A stretch of 64,000 nt of DNA from Stappia indica (GTDB lineage Bacteria > Pseudomonadota > Alphaproteobacteria > Rhizobiales > Stappiaceae): assembly GCF_001696535.1 (NCBI RefSeq), contig NZ_MBQE01000006.1, positions 248,001-312,000 on the forward strand. The letters are read 5' to 3'. The notes beneath the pieces were generated by a model. That model did no database searches and was not told the DNA's origin. It worked only from the letters and a program-made list of their open reading frames with translations. Shown piece by piece: positions 9,053 through 17,819 of the stretch (position 1 is its first letter; every line of letters starts with the position of its first letter). The translations under genes and the position numbers were made by a program.

Positions 9053-9475
9053 ATGCGCTACTGGCTGTTCAAGTCCGAGCCGGACAAGTGGTCCTGGGAA
9101 AAGCAGAAGGCCAAGGGCGAAGTCGGCGAGCAGTGGGACGGCGTGCGCAACTATCAGGCCCGCAACAACATGCGCGAGATGAAGCTCGGTGACCGCGGCT
9201 TCTTCTACCATTCCAATATCGGCAAGGAGGTCGTCGGCATCGTCGAGGTCTGCGCGCTGGCGCATCCCGACAGCACGACCGACGATCCGCGCTGGGAATG
9301 CGTCGACATCCGTGCCGTTCGCGACATGCCGAAGCCCGTGACCCTCGCCGACGTCAAGAACGAACCGCGACTGGCCGACATGGCGCTCGTCACCTCCATG
9401 CGCCTGTCGGTGCAGCCGGTGACGGAAGAGGAATGGAAGATCGTCTGCGAAATGGGCGGCCTGAAGGACGCATGA
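9053..9475 (+). CDS. EVE-domain protein
   Basis: 140 residues, essentially one EVE domain (PUA-like fold, relative of YTH), starting MRYWLFKSEPDKWSWEKQK. It contains the expected WDGVRNYQARNNMREM and FYHSN segments that build the pocket. EVE and YTH domains recognise modified bases in RNA or DNA (family knowledge); for this standalone bacterial type the ligand is unknown. It lies between the YciI gene and a methyltransferase whose ATG overlaps its stop by 4 bases. Standalone EVE genes beside YciI and gpsA are ordinary in alphaproteobacteria, so this is not by itself a restriction locus. Confidence 0.92.
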   Translation: MRYWLFKSEPDKWSWEKQKAKGEVGEQWDGVRNYQARNNMREMKLGDRGFFYHSNIGKEVVGIVEVCALAHPDSTTDDPRWECVDIRAVRDMPKPVTLADVKNEPRLADMALVTSMRLSVQPVTEEEWKIVCEMGGLKDA

Positions 9476-10137
9476 CCACGACCGTCGATCCGCGCGCTTT
9501 CGTGTTGGCGAACACGCGGATCCACCCGGTCCCGCATGCGCCGGAGATCCGCCTGCACCTGGCCGACGAGGCGGTGGCGCTGTGGCAGAAGACCGAGGAC
9601 GATCTCGGTGCCATCGGCCTGCCGCCGCCGTTCTGGGCTTTTGCCTGGGCCGGCGGTCAGGCGCTCGCCCGCCATATCCTCGACGAGCCCTCGCTGGTCG
9701 CGGGCCGCAGCGTCTACGATTTCGCCACCGGCTCGGGCCTGGTCGCCATTGCCGCCGCCCGCTCGGGCGCAGCGCGCGTGACCGCCTGCGACATCGACCG
9801 CTTCGCGCTGGCCGCCGCCGGGCTCAACATGGAGCTGAACGAGGTGTCCTTCGCCCTGGAAGGCGAGGATCCGCTCAGTCTTGCGCCGCCCGATGCCGAA
9901 GTGATCCTGACCGGCGACGTCTTCTACGAAAAGCCGATGGCCGACCGGGTGCTGGCCTGGGCCGACCAGGCACTCGCCCGCGGTTCGCGCGTGCTGGTCG
10001 GGGATCCGGGGCGCGCCTATCTGCCGAGGGAACGGATCCGCCACCTTGCCACCTTCGACGTGCCGGTGAACCGCTCGCTCGAGGATTTCGAGGTCAAGCG
10101 CAGCAGCGTCTACGAGTTGCTGCCGCCGGCATCCTGA
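9472..10137 (+). CDS. EtfB-lysine-methyltransferase-like class I methyltransferase
   Basis: 221 residues from ATG at 9472, overlapping the EVE stop (ATGA). SAM-binding motif I is VYDFATGSGLVAIAAARSG (about 80-98), followed by the acidic CDID and the GDVFYEKPMADRV segment. A D-x-F-Y-E block of this kind is characteristic of the METTL20/EtfB lysine methyltransferase group, which modifies the electron-transfer flavoprotein beta subunit. Such proteins are often labelled as ribosomal protein L11 or nicotinamide methyltransferases. The substrate is inferred only. No terminator follows; the M20 gene starts 145 bases later. Confidence 0.85.
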   Translation: MTTTVDPRAFVLANTRIHPVPHAPEIRLHLADEAVALWQKTEDDLGAIGLPPPFWAFAWAGGQALARHILDEPSLVAGRSVYDFATGSGLVAIAAARSGAARVTACDIDRFALAAAGLNMELNEVSFALEGEDPLSLAPPDAEVILTGDVFYEKPMADRVLAWADQALARGSRVLVGDPGRAYLPRERIRHLATFDVPVNRSLEDFEVKRSSVYELLPPAS

Positions 10138-10282
10138 CGCAGCGGCGAGGCGGAGCCTGCAAAAGTCGGCCGGCAAAATGGCGCCGGGACTTGCGCAAGT
10201 CCCCGTTTTCGGCGTCAGATACGCGCCTCTCCGCGGCCGCGCCGCAGCCTCGACAGCCTTTCGCCAAAACCAGAGGACCATC

Positions 10283-11452
10283 ATGCCGATCATCAACCGC
10301 TTCGCCGATCTCGCCGAGGAGATCACCGAGTGGCGCCGTGACATCCATGCCCATCCGGAGCTGCTTTACGACACGCACCGCACCTCCGAGCTGGTCGCCG
10401 ACAAGCTGAAGGCCTTCGGCGTCGACGAAGTGGCGACCGGCATCGGCCGCACGGGCGTGGTCGGCGTCATCAAGGGCAAGTCGAACGGCTCCGGCAAGGT
10501 GATCGGCCTGCGCGCCGACATGGATGCGCTGCCGCTCGACGAGATCACCGGCAAGCCCTACGCGTCCACCGTGCCGGGCAAGATGCACGCCTGCGGCCAT
10601 GACGGCCACACCGCCATGCTGCTGGGTGCCGCCAAGTATCTCTCCGAGACCCGCAATTTCGACGGCACCGTGGTGGTCATCTTCCAGCCGGCCGAAGAGG
10701 GCGGCGCCGGTGCCAAGGCGATGGTCGACGACGGCCTGATGGACCGGTTCGGCATCCAGGAAGTCTACGGCATGCACAACATGCCGGGCGAGCCGGTGGG
10801 CAGCTTCCACATCCGTCCGGGCGCGATGATGGCCGCCGCCGACCGTATCCAGATCGACATCGAGGGTGTCGGCGGCCATGCGGCCAAGCCGCACGAGGTG
10901 GTCGACACGCTGCTGGTCGGCGCCCACATCATCCAGGCGGTGCAGTCGATCGCCAGCCGCAACGTCGATCCGCTGAAGTCGGTCGTCGTGTCGATCACCG
11001 CGTTCAACGGCGGCTTCACCGACAACGTGATTCCGCAGACCGCCCGTCTGCGCGGCACCGTGCGCACGCTCGACGCCGAGATCCGCGATCTCGCCGAAAA
11101 GCGCCTGAAGGAGATCGTCCCGACCATCGCCTCCGCCTTCGGCGCCAAGGCAGAGGTCAACTACCTGCGCGACTATCCGATCACCATCAACCACGCGGAG
11201 CAGACCGAGTTTGCCGCCGGCATCGCCCGCAAAATCGCCGGCGACGACAACGTGGTGACGGATGTCGCCCCGACCATGGGCGGCGAGGACTTCTCCTTCA
11301 TGCTGCTGGAGCGTCCGGGCGCCTTCATCTTCGTCGGCAACGGCGACAGCGCCAACCTCCACCACCCGGCCTACGACTTCAACGACGAGCTGATCCCGGT
11401 GGGCTGTTCCTACTGGGTCAAGCTGGTCGAGACGGCAATGCCGTCCAGCTGA
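10283..11452 (+). CDS. M20-family amidohydrolase (hippurate/N-acyl-amino-acid hydrolase type)
   Basis: 389 residues from ATG at 10283 with AGAGGA upstream. It is a dinuclear-metal peptidase-clan enzyme that removes acyl groups from amino acids or similar amides. Metal ligands are visible: C104 and H106 in MHACGHDGH, E138/E139 in FQPAEEGGAGA, H165 in GMHNMPG, and a late His in LHHPAYDF. The small dimerisation domain lies around residues 185-300. The M20D features resemble HipO or IAA-amino-acid hydrolases. The substrate is not predictable. It is followed by a 13-bp hairpin. Confidence 0.92.
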   Translation: MPIINRFADLAEEITEWRRDIHAHPELLYDTHRTSELVADKLKAFGVDEVATGIGRTGVVGVIKGKSNGSGKVIGLRADMDALPLDEITGKPYASTVPGKMHACGHDGHTAMLLGAAKYLSETRNFDGTVVVIFQPAEEGGAGAKAMVDDGLMDRFGIQEVYGMHNMPGEPVGSFHIRPGAMMAAADRIQIDIEGVGGHAAKPHEVVDTLLVGAHIIQAVQSIASRNVDPLKSVVVSITAFNGGFTDNVIPQTARLRGTVRTLDAEIRDLAEKRLKEIVPTIASAFGAKAEVNYLRDYPITINHAEQTEFAAGIARKIAGDDNVVTDVAPTMGGEDFSFMLLERPGAFIFVGNGDSANLHHPAYDFNDELIPVGCSYWVKLVETAMPSS

Positions 11453-11461
11453 TACAAGACC

Positions 11462-11495
11462 GGATGCGGGAGGGTTGAGATCCCCTCCCGCATCC
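11462..11495 (+). terminator. Terminator-like hairpin after the M20 gene
   Basis: A 13-bp perfect stem (GGATGCGGGAGGG at 11462-11474 pairing with 11483-11495) closes an 8-base loop 9 bases after the M20 stop. There is no T-tract after it, so it may stabilise the mRNA end rather than terminate efficiently. Confidence 0.5.
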
Positions 11496-11523
11496 ACCTC
11501 GTCCCCCACCTGCGGGCCCTTCC

Positions 11524-12309
11524 TTGACCGCCCTTTTCGACACGCTTCAGCACCTTACTGCCGCTCCCGGCATGTCGGCCGCCTCGCAGATCCTGCTCAT
11601 CGCCGTCAGCCTCGCCACATCCGCCGTTTCCGCCGCCTTCGGACTGGGCGGCGGCATGATGCTGATCGCCGTGATGGCGCAGGTCATGCCGATCCCGGCG
11701 CTCGTCCCGGTCCATGGCGTCGTCCAGATGGGCTCCAACGGTGGCCGGGCGCTGGTGCTGCTGCCGCATGTCAACTGGATCGCCGCCCTGTGGTACGCGC
11801 TCGGCGCAGTGGCAGGGGCCGCGCTCGGCGGTGCGCTGGCCGTCAACCTGCCGGCCGAGGTCGTCCGCCTCGCCCTCGGTCTCTTCATCCTCTGGATCGT
11901 CTGGGGCCGCATGCCGCGCTTCGAGCGTGCGCCGAAGCGGGCCATGGCCGGCGCCGGTTTCATCGCAACCGGTCTCAGCATGGTGTTCGGCGCCACCGGC
12001 CCGATCGGCGCGGCGGTGCTCGCAGCCCTGCGCCTCCCGCGCCAGACCTTCGTCGCCACGCAGGCGGTCACCGCCCTGTCGCTGCATGTGTTCAAGATCG
12101 CCGTCTTCGGCGTTCTCGGCTTCGCCTTTGCCCCCTGGACAGGGCTGATCCTGGCGATGATCGCCAGCGGTTTCATCGGCACGCTGATCGGCACGCGCCT
12201 GCTTGCCCGCATGTCGGAAGGCGCGTTTCGCTATGGTTTCCGCTTGCTCATGACCGTCCTTGCCGGCGGCCTCGTGCTGCGCGGCCTCGCCGGGTTCTTG
12301 CCGGCCTGA
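11524..12309 (+). CDS. TSUP (TauE/SafE) family permease
   Basis: 261 residues with about eight hydrophobic helices, matching the TauE/SafE family that moves sulfite, sulfoacetate or other organic anions across the inner membrane. The family signature is in SAAFGLGGGMMLIAVMAQV (about 38-56), a Gly-rich re-entrant segment, repeated in weaker form as SMVFGATGPIGAAVLAAL in the second half. The start is a TTG at 11524 with no clear ribosome-binding site; an ATG at 11572 is the main alternative. Substrate unknown. It sits alone between a hydrolase and a dehydratase. Confidence 0.85.
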   Translation: MTALFDTLQHLTAAPGMSAASQILLIAVSLATSAVSAAFGLGGGMMLIAVMAQVMPIPALVPVHGVVQMGSNGGRALVLLPHVNWIAALWYALGAVAGAALGGALAVNLPAEVVRLALGLFILWIVWGRMPRFERAPKRAMAGAGFIATGLSMVFGATGPIGAAVLAALRLPRQTFVATQAVTALSLHVFKIAVFGVLGFAFAPWTGLILAMIASGFIGTLIGTRLLARMSEGAFRYGFRLLMTVLAGGLVLRGLAGFLPA

Positions 12310-12349
12310 ACGGCCGCCGCCCCCTCTCACCTCTCCCAAGGAGCCAGCC

Positions 12350-13309
12350 ATGACCGCCCAGGCCGCATCGCCCCTTCCCGTCACCCCCGCCGATATCGAG
12401 GCCGCAGCCGCTCGGATCGCGGGACGGGTGCGCCGCACGCCGGTTGTGGAAAGCGGCGCCGGCAGCTTCGGCATCGACGCGTCGCTGTCGATGAAACTGG
12501 AGCTCGTCCAGCACACCGGCTCCTTCAAGGCGCGCGGCGCGTTCAACACGCTGCTCTCGTCCGACGTGCCCGCGGCCGGCGTCGCGGCCGCTTCCGGCGG
12601 CAATCACGGCGCAGCCGTCGCCTATGCAGCCCGTGCCCTCGGCCACCAGGCAGATATCTTTGTTCCCGAGACGTCGGCCCCGGCCAAGATCGCACGGATT
12701 CGTGCCGCCGGCGCGAGGCTGCACGTGGCCGGCACGCGCTATGCCGATGCGGCGGAAGCCTGTGCCCGACACCGCGAAGAAACCGGCGCGATGGACATTC
12801 ACGCCTATGACGCGCCCGGCACCATCGCCGGACAGGGCACGGTCGCGATGGAATGGCTGGAACAGGTGCCCGATCTCGACACGGTGCTGATCGCCGTCGG
12901 CGGCGGCGGGCTGATTTCCGGCTGCGCGCTTTGGCTTGCCGGCAAGGTCCGTGTCGTGGCGGTGGAGCCGGAAGGCTCCTGCGCCCTGCACGCTGCACTC
13001 GAGGCAGGCGAGCCGGTCGATGTGCCGGTCGACAGCCTTGCCGCCGACAGCCTCGGCGCCCGGCGCTGCGGCGACCTGGTGCACACGATTTGCGCCGCCC
13101 ATGTCGACCAGAGCCTGCTGGTGACCGACGAGGCGATCCGCAACGCCCAGACGCGGCTTTGGACGGAGCTGCAGGTGGCGGCCGAGCCCGGCGGGGCAAC
13201 GGCGCTCGCAGCCCTGACCTCCGGCGTCTACCGTCCTGCGCCCGGCGAGCGGGTTGGCGTGCTCGTCTGCGGCGGCAATGTCGCCCTCGACAGCATCGTG
13301 ACCGGTTGA
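12350..13309 (+). CDS. Threonine/serine dehydratase-like PLP enzyme
   Basis: 319 residues from ATG at 12350 with AAGGAG 7 bases upstream. Fold-type II PLP enzyme related to threonine ammonia-lyase and serine racemase. The Schiff-base lysine is in [12 protein letters not shown] (about residue 51), substrate-binding [11 protein letters not shown] follows, and the phosphate-binding loop is VGGGGLISG. There is no C-terminal ACT regulatory domain, so it is a catabolic-type enzyme rather than the isoleucine-feedback IlvA. It might also act on hydroxyaspartate or ectoine-related substrates. It lies 94 bases before leuB. Confidence 0.9.
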   Translation: MTAQAASPLPVTPADIEAAAARIAGRVRRTPVVESGAGSFGIDASLSMKLELVQHTGSFKARGAFNTLLSSDVPAAGVAAASGGNHGAAVAYAARALGHQADIFVPETSAPAKIARIRAAGARLHVAGTRYADAAEACARHREETGAMDIHAYDAPGTIAGQGTVAMEWLEQVPDLDTVLIAVGGGGLISGCALWLAGKVRVVAVEPEGSCALHAALEAGEPVDVPVDSLAADSLGARRCGDLVHTICAAHVDQSLLVTDEAIRNAQTRLWTELQVAAEPGGATALAALTSGVYRPAPGERVGVLVCGGNVALDSIVTG

Positions 13310-13403
13310 GCCGGATGCTTGCCAAGCGACGCACGACGTTCTAGCAGAAACGCGAAAGATCATTCTCTCGGCCTTCCGAAAAACTCACGAGGAAACGCTC
13401 CCA

Positions 13404-14516
13404 ATGACGACCTACAAGCTTCTGCTCCTGCCCGGCGACGGCATCGGCCCCGAGACCATGGGCGAAGTGAAGAAGGTGCTCGGCTGGTTCAACGCCCGCG
13501 GCACCGCCAGCTTCGAGACCGAGGAAGATCTCGTCGGCGGTTGCGCCTACGACGCCCATGGCAAGGCGATTTCGGACGAGGCGATGGACCGCGCCATGGC
13601 CTCCGACGCGGTGCTGTTCGGCGCCGTCGGCGGTCCGAAGTGGGACGGCGTGCCCTATGACGTGCGCCCCGAGGCCGGCCTGCTGCGCCTGCGCAAGGAC
13701 ATGGAGCTGTTCGCCAACCTGCGCCCGGCGATCTGCTACCCGGCGCTGGCCGATGCCTCCTCGCTGAAGCGCGACGTGATCGAGGGCCTCGACATCCTGA
13801 TCCTGCGCGAGCTGACCGGCGGCGTCTATTTCGGCGAGCCGAAGGAGATCACCGAGCTCGGCAACGGCCAGAAGCGCGCCGTCGACACCCAGGTCTACGA
13901 GACCTACGAGATCGACCGCATCGCCCGCGCCGCCTTCGAGCTGGCCCGCACCCGTCGCGGCAAGGTCACCTCGATGGAAAAGCGCAACGTCATGAAGTCC
14001 GGCGTGCTCTGGAACGAGGTGGTGAGCCAGGCCCATGCCGACGGCTACCAGGACGTCGAGCTCGAGCACATGCTGGCCGATGCCGGCGGCATGCAGCTGG
14101 TACGCTGGCCGAAGCAGTTCGACGTCATCGTCACCGACAACCTGTTCGGCGACATGCTGTCCGACGTCGCGGCGATGCTGACCGGCTCGCTCGGCATGCT
14201 GCCTTCGGCCTCGCTCGGCGCTCCGGACCCGGAGACGGGCAAGCGCAAGGCCCTGTACGAGCCCGTGCACGGCTCGGCGCCGGACATCGCCGGCAAGGGC
14301 GCGGCCAACCCGATCGCGATGATCGCAAGCTTTGCCATGTGCCTGCGCTACTCCTTCGGCCTCGTCGAGGAAGCGGACCTGCTGGAGAAGGCGATCTCGT
14401 CCACGCTGGACAAGGGCCTGCGCACCCGCGACATCGCCGGCAAGGGCGAGAGCGCCATCGGCACCTCGGCCATGGGTGACGCCATCGTCGCCGAGCTCGA
14501 CGCGCTGAGCGCCTGA
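13404..14516 (+). CDS. leuB: 3-isopropylmalate dehydrogenase
   Basis: 370 residues from ATG at 13404 with GAGGAAACG upstream. NAD+-dependent oxidative decarboxylation of 3-isopropylmalate in leucine biosynthesis. Family features: [13 protein letters not shown] at the N-terminus, [19 protein letters not shown], the substrate-binding [14 protein letters not shown], and the metal-binding [24 protein letters not shown] block. The NAD+-binding [14 protein letters not shown] is also intact. Length is normal. It is followed directly by a strong terminator. No leuC/leuD genes are present in the window. Confidence 0.97.
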   Translation: MTTYKLLLLPGDGIGPETMGEVKKVLGWFNARGTASFETEEDLVGGCAYDAHGKAISDEAMDRAMASDAVLFGAVGGPKWDGVPYDVRPEAGLLRLRKDMELFANLRPAICYPALADASSLKRDVIEGLDILILRELTGGVYFGEPKEITELGNGQKRAVDTQVYETYEIDRIARAAFELARTRRGKVTSMEKRNVMKSGVLWNEVVSQAHADGYQDVELEHMLADAGGMQLVRWPKQFDVIVTDNLFGDMLSDVAAMLTGSLGMLPSASLGAPDPETGKRKALYEPVHGSAPDIAGKGAANPIAMIASFAMCLRYSFGLVEEADLLEKAISSTLDKGLRTRDIAGKGESAIGTSAMGDAIVAELDALSA

Positions 14517-14534
14517 TCCGCGGCTTTGAAATGC

Positions 14535-14570
14535 GAAGGGCCGGCCCCGCGGGGCCGGCCCTTCTTGTTT
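14535..14570. terminator. Terminator between leuB and the convergent Trm112-like gene
   Basis: A perfect 30-base inverted repeat (arms GAAGGGCCGGCCCCG and its complement, 14535-14564) followed by CTTGTTT. It sits 18 bases after leuB and can also serve the minus-strand Trm112-like gene ending at 14592. Confidence 0.8.
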
Positions 14571-14591
14571 GAAGAGGCGATTACCGCCCGA

Positions 14592-14795
14592 TCAGGCAGC
14601 GTCGCTGTCGTCCAGGGGGCGCGCTTCGTCCGGCAGCATGATCGGAATGCCGTCGCGGATCGGATAGGCAAGCTTGGCCGCGCGCGAGATCAGCTCCTGC
14701 TTCTCCGCATTGTATTCCAGCGTCGTCTTGGTCAGCGGACAGACCAGCAGCTCCAGAAGCTTGCGGTCGAGTGCATGGGCGGGTTCGCTCGCCAT
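14592..14795 (-). CDS. Trm112/YcaR-family small zinc-ribbon-like protein
   Basis: 67 residues, starting [20 protein letters not shown] with the family hallmark [13 protein letters not shown] and the C-terminal [31 protein letters not shown] precedes the ATG at 14795. In eukaryotes Trm112 activates methyltransferases; bacterial YcaR-type proteins are small and often adjacent to lipid-A or quality-control genes. Only the first Cys pair equivalent is partly retained, so zinc binding is uncertain. It lies 89 bases downstream of the Lon-N protein on the same strand. Confidence 0.88.
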   Translation of the reverse strand: MASEPAHALDRKLLELLVCPLTKTTLEYNAEKQELISRAAKLAYPIRDGIPIMLPDEARPLDDSDAA

Positions 14796-14884
14796 CGCGG
14801 TATCTCCGTTCGTCGGCCGGTACCGGCCCTGTATCGCGCAGATTGCTGCCACGGCTGTCCGCGCAAAGCAACACAGGGCTGAAG

Positions 14885-15565
14885 CTACTGCAGCGTCACC
14901 CCGCCCTCGTCCCGGCTGCGCCGCGCCAGGTCGACCTCGGTCAGGGCAACCAGCGTTTCGGCTCGGGTGCGCAGGTCCGGCGCCTCCAGCAGCGCCTGCT
15001 TTTCGGCCGGACCATAGGGGCTCATCATCGCCAGCGCATTCACCAGGATCTCTGTCGAGGCACGGTCGATGCTGTCCCAGTCGGCCTCCAGATCGTTGGC
15101 ATCGAGATAGGCCCGCAGCGTCTTCACCAGCCCGTCGCGGTCGACCTCGTCCTCGCCGAGCCCGGTGCCGAAATCCTCGGCAAAGCCCGCGGAGGCAATG
15201 CGCCCGATCCGGTACGGGGTGAGCGTTGCCAGTTCCTCCTCGAGGCGAAAGCGCGCGATGCCCGTCAGCGTCACCAGATAACGGCCGTCGCCGGTTTCCT
15301 GCACCGCGATGATGCGGCCGAGACAGCCGATGCCGACCAGCGGCGGCACCGGCTCCTCGGTCTTTCCGGAGGCGAAGTCGGGCTGGATCATGCCGATCAC
15401 CCGGTCGCTGGCCAGCGCCGCATCGATCATTGCCACATAGCGCGGCTCGAAGATGTTGAGCGGCATCTGCGCCTTGGGCAGCAGCACGGCGCCGGCGAGC
15501 GGAAACAGCGGAACCGTCGCCGGCAGGTCTGAAAAGCTGGAATAGGTCGCGTTTCCGGCGCGCAT
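14885..15565 (-). CDS. Lon-protease substrate-binding (LON_substr_bdg) domain protein
   Basis: 226 residues containing only the N-terminal domain of Lon, with no ATPase or protease part. Seen: [26 protein letters not shown] near the N-terminus, [29 protein letters not shown] in the middle, and a helical C-terminal half. These standalone domains are widespread; a role in recognising unfolded proteins is inferred from Lon. It follows the CnoX-type thioredoxin gene on the same strand, a common arrangement in alphaproteobacteria and consistent with protein quality control. Confidence 0.93.
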   Translation of the reverse strand: MRAGNATYSSFSDLPATVPLFPLAGAVLLPKAQMPLNIFEPRYVAMIDAALASDRVIGMIQPDFASGKTEEPVPPLVGIGCLGRIIAVQETGDGRYLVTLTGIARFRLEEELATLTPYRIGRIASAGFAEDFGTGLGEDEVDRDGLVKTLRAYLDANDLEADWDSIDRASTEILVNALAMMSPYGPAEKQALLEAPDLRTRAETLVALTEVDLARRSRDEGGVTLQ

Positions 15566-15592
15566 GTCGGATCACCCGTTGGAAAGCGTTGC

Positions 15593-15610
15593 GGCGGGCT
15601 CGAGCCCGCC
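15593..15610. repeat. 18-bp perfect palindrome between the CnoX and Lon-N genes
   Basis: GGCGGGCTCGAGCCCGCC is fully self-complementary. It lies 28 bases upstream of the minus-strand Lon-N start. A T-rich stretch follows on the plus strand only, so it is not a clear minus-strand terminator. It could be a processing hairpin or protein-binding site. Confidence 0.5.
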
Positions 15611-15640
15611 TTCTCTCTTTCTATATGGGCGCACCAACCG

Positions 15641-15668
15641 CCCGTGGCCAGCCGGAGGCGGCCACGGG
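15641..15668. repeat. 9-bp inverted repeat after the CnoX gene
   Basis: CCCGTGGCC at 15641-15649 pairs with GGCCACGGG at 15660-15668 across a 10-base loop. It is located 46 bases past the end of the minus-strand CnoX gene. No minus-strand T-run follows it, so it may attenuate rather than terminate. Confidence 0.45.
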
Positions 15669-15713
15669 ATGAAAAAAGCCCTTCAGCTCAGGCAAATGCC
15701 CGGGCCGCAAAGA

Positions 15714-16706
15714 TCAGCGGAACAGCACGGCGGAGAGGCGGCGCCGACCATAGGCGGTCGCCGGATCCTTGTGGCCCCACGCCTCGAAGAACTGCAGCAG
15801 CTGCTTGCGCGCGCCGTCCTCGTTCCACTCGCGATCGTGGCGGACGATCTCGAGCAGCTGGTCGACGGCCTCCTGGCGCCGCGCAGCGCTGGAGCCCAGC
15901 GCTACGGCCAGATCGAACCGCGCCTGATGATCGGACGGGTTCTCGGCGATGCGTGCCTCAAGACCTGCGAGATCGCCGAGGCTGCTCGCCTGATCGGCAA
16001 GGTCGAGCGCGGCGCGGGCGGCGGAAATCGCCGGATCGGAGGCGGTGCCCTCCGGTGCCATGGCCAGGACCTCGCGCGCCTTGTCGAGGGCTTCGGCCGC
16101 CACATAGCACTGGGCGAGCCCGCCGATGGCAGCAAGGTTTTCCGGCTCCATCTGCAGGGCGCCGGCATACAGCTGGGCCGCCTGGGCGAGATCGCCGGCC
16201 TCGCGCGCGGCATTGGCCTGCGCCAGCACCTGTTCCAGATCGCTCGGCCCGATCGGCCCGGCGATTCGCTCGATGAATGCCTTGACCTGGCTTTCCTGCT
16301 GAGCGCCCATGAAACCGTCGACCGGCTGGCCGTTCTTGAACGCAATGACTGCAGGGATCGACTGGATGCCGAGCTGGCCGGCGACTTCCGGATGGTCGTC
16401 GATGTTCATCTTGGCGAGGATCACGGCACCACGCGCATCACGCACCGCCTTTTCCAGCACCGGGGTCAGCTGCTTGCAGGGCCCGCACCACGGCGCCCAG
16501 AAATCGACCAGCACCGGCTGCTTGCGGGACGCCTCGATCACATCCGCCATGAAGGTCTGCGTGGTGACATCGCGAATGACGTCCGCCGCCGGCGCACCGC
16601 CGCCAGCCGGGGCGGCAACGCCTCCCGATGCGGCCGGTGTCCCGTAACCGCTACCGCCGAAGGACCCGCCGAAGCTGCCTCCGACCGAAAAACCGTCGTT
16701 GCTCAT
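15714..16706 (-). CDS. cnoX: Thioredoxin-TPR protein, CnoX/YbbN type
   Basis: 330 residues. A Gly/Ala/Ser-rich N-terminus (about 1-40) leads to a thioredoxin domain (about 43-150) with intact active site FWAPWCGPCKQL, then a helical TPR region to the end. This is the architecture of CnoX/YbbN, a chaperedoxin that holds unfolding proteins and passes them to GroEL or DnaK under oxidative stress. The WCGPC site with two cysteines means that redox activity is possible, unlike the E. coli protein. Its partner Lon-N gene lies just downstream on the same strand. Confidence 0.92.
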   Translation of the reverse strand: MSNDGFSVGGSFGGSFGGSGYGTPAASGGVAAPAGGGAPAADVIRDVTTQTFMADVIEASRKQPVLVDFWAPWCGPCKQLTPVLEKAVRDARGAVILAKMNIDDHPEVAGQLGIQSIPAVIAFKNGQPVDGFMGAQQESQVKAFIERIAGPIGPSDLEQVLAQANAAREAGDLAQAAQLYAGALQMEPENLAAIGGLAQCYVAAEALDKAREVLAMAPEGTASDPAISAARAALDLADQASSLGDLAGLEARIAENPSDHQARFDLAVALGSSAARRQEAVDQLLEIVRHDREWNEDGARKQLLQFFEAWGHKDPATAYGRRRLSAVLFR

Positions 16707-16853
16707 ACCCTGTCGTCCCCGGTTGCGCGAACGGCTGCCACCAGCCTGTCCGCAGCGTGATTCGTCTGGTCACCCATGCTCGTCAGCCGGACGGTCCGGC
16801 TGCGGCAGGCTACCTGCATGTTGCGCCTAACATGGGCGCATCGGCGGCAAAAT

Positions 16854-17369
16854 TCAAACCGCGGCTTGCTGTCCTGAAACCGCGATGACCTGCGCTTCGT
16901 GACCGCAAGCGCGCGCGAATGCCAACAGCCCTTCGCGCGAGATCGTCGTGGTCGCGGTGTTCTCCAGCGGATGGAAGTTGAGCGGCTCGACCTGCATCAT
17001 CTCTGCATCGAAAATCGGCGTGACCCTTTGGCCTTCGCGGTCGTTGATCAGGGCGAAGGGCGTCACCGAGCCGGGCAACACGCCCAGCACCTCCATCAGG
17101 AGGTCCGGCTTGCCGAAGGAAACCCGCCCCTGCGCCCCGATCAGCTGATGGATCGACTTCAGGTCGATCTCCGCATCGTGCAGCGCGACGACGAGGAAAA
17201 TGCGTCCCTTCTTGTCCTTCAGGAACAGGTTCTTGGTATGACCGCCTGGAATTTCATCATGAATTTCGGTGGATTCGGCAACCGTGAACACGGGCGGATG
17301 ATCGCGGGTCGTGACCTCCAGACCGAGGTCTTCGAGAAAGGCGAGAAGGTCCTGGCGACTTGCCGGCAT
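16854..17369 (-). CDS. Prolyl-tRNA-editing-type deacylase (YbaK/ProX domain)
   Basis: 171 residues from the ATG at 17369 (MPASRQDLLAFL), with CAGGACAGGA upstream; the frame runs 70 codons further without support. The domain resembles ProX, which hydrolyses mischarged Ala-tRNA(Pro) in trans. Seen: TRDHPPVFTVAES near the N-terminus, GGHTKNLFLKDKKGRIFLVVALHDAEIDLK with the catalytic-type lysine, FGKPDLLMEVLGVLPGSVTPFALIND, and the C-terminal NTATTTISREGLLAFARA. Length and motifs fit the family well. It stands alone on the minus strand, 147 bases upstream of the CnoX start. Confidence 0.93.
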   Translation of the reverse strand: MPASRQDLLAFLEDLGLEVTTRDHPPVFTVAESTEIHDEIPGGHTKNLFLKDKKGRIFLVVALHDAEIDLKSIHQLIGAQGRVSFGKPDLLMEVLGVLPGSVTPFALINDREGQRVTPIFDAEMMQVEPLNFHPLENTATTTISREGLLAFARACGHEAQVIAVSGQQAAV

Positions 17370-17553
17370 GGGGTCCTGTCCTGATCCTGCGGGCCGGAAG
17401 TCCGGCGGGAAGGCTCGACTTTTGCCTCGCAAATCGAGACCACACCGGTCTAACCGACCCGGCTGCCCGTGCACAAGACGGCGCCCGTGCAATGCGCGCA
17501 AGCGGCTGGAAATCCACTGCTGATCCACAGGCCGCGGCGCACAAAAAACACTG

Positions 17554-17584
17554 TTGCAATCCGCATCGCCTTGGTTCATATACA
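17554..17584 (+). promoter_or_regulatory. Candidate promoter for tRNA-Gly
   Basis: TTGCAA at 17554-17559 and CATATA/TATACA at 17577-17584 (17-19 bp spacer) lie about 45 bases before the tRNA. This is the lowest-GC part of the gap. Match by eye. Confidence 0.5.
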
Positions 17585-17627
17585 GCCCACCTCAGGCGCC
17601 GGTCGCAACCGGTTGCCACAAACTGAT

Positions 17628-17702
17628 GCGGGCGTAGCTCAGGGGTAGAGCACAACCTTGCCAAGGTTGGGGTCGTGGGTTCGAATCCCATCGCCCGCTC
17701 CA
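17628..17702 (+). tRNA. tRNA-Gly, anticodon GCC
   Basis: 75 bases including an encoded CCA. The acceptor arm GCGGGCG pairs with CGCCCGC, the D-arm has GGGG with the GTAGAGC closing side, the anticodon stem CAACC/GGTTG holds loop TTGCCAA with anticodon GCC at 17660-17662, and the T-loop TTCGAAT is canonical. It reads GGC and GGU, the dominant glycine codons here. A UUCG-capped terminator follows 18 bases later, so it is a single-gene transcript. Confidence 0.98.
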
Positions 17703-17719
17703 GTTTCTCGAGGATACGC

Positions 17720-17744
17720 AAAGCCGTGGTTCGCCGCGGCTTTT
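17720..17744 (+). terminator. Terminator of tRNA-Gly
   Basis: A 10-bp stem with one G-T wobble (17720-17729 with 17734-17743) is capped by a TTCG tetraloop and runs into TTTT. It lies immediately downstream of the tRNA. Confidence 0.85.
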
Positions 17745-17819
17745 GTCGTTTCAGGGCCAGGCGTTGCCGAGCGCCTGTCAACGCGGCTTTCGAAAGCCTC
17801 CTGCCAGACCGCAGTCCCG

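Noticed and set aside
9053-9475. EVE-domain gene as part of a modification-dependent restriction system
   Set aside because: It is a stand-alone domain without nuclease or GTPase partner, in a housekeeping neighbourhood common in alphaproteobacteria.
17628-17819. tRNA-Gly as integration site of a mobile island
   Set aside because: There is no integrase, no direct repeat of the tRNA 3' end and no compositional shift nearby; XerD at 59.9-60.8 kb is the housekeeping recombinase.
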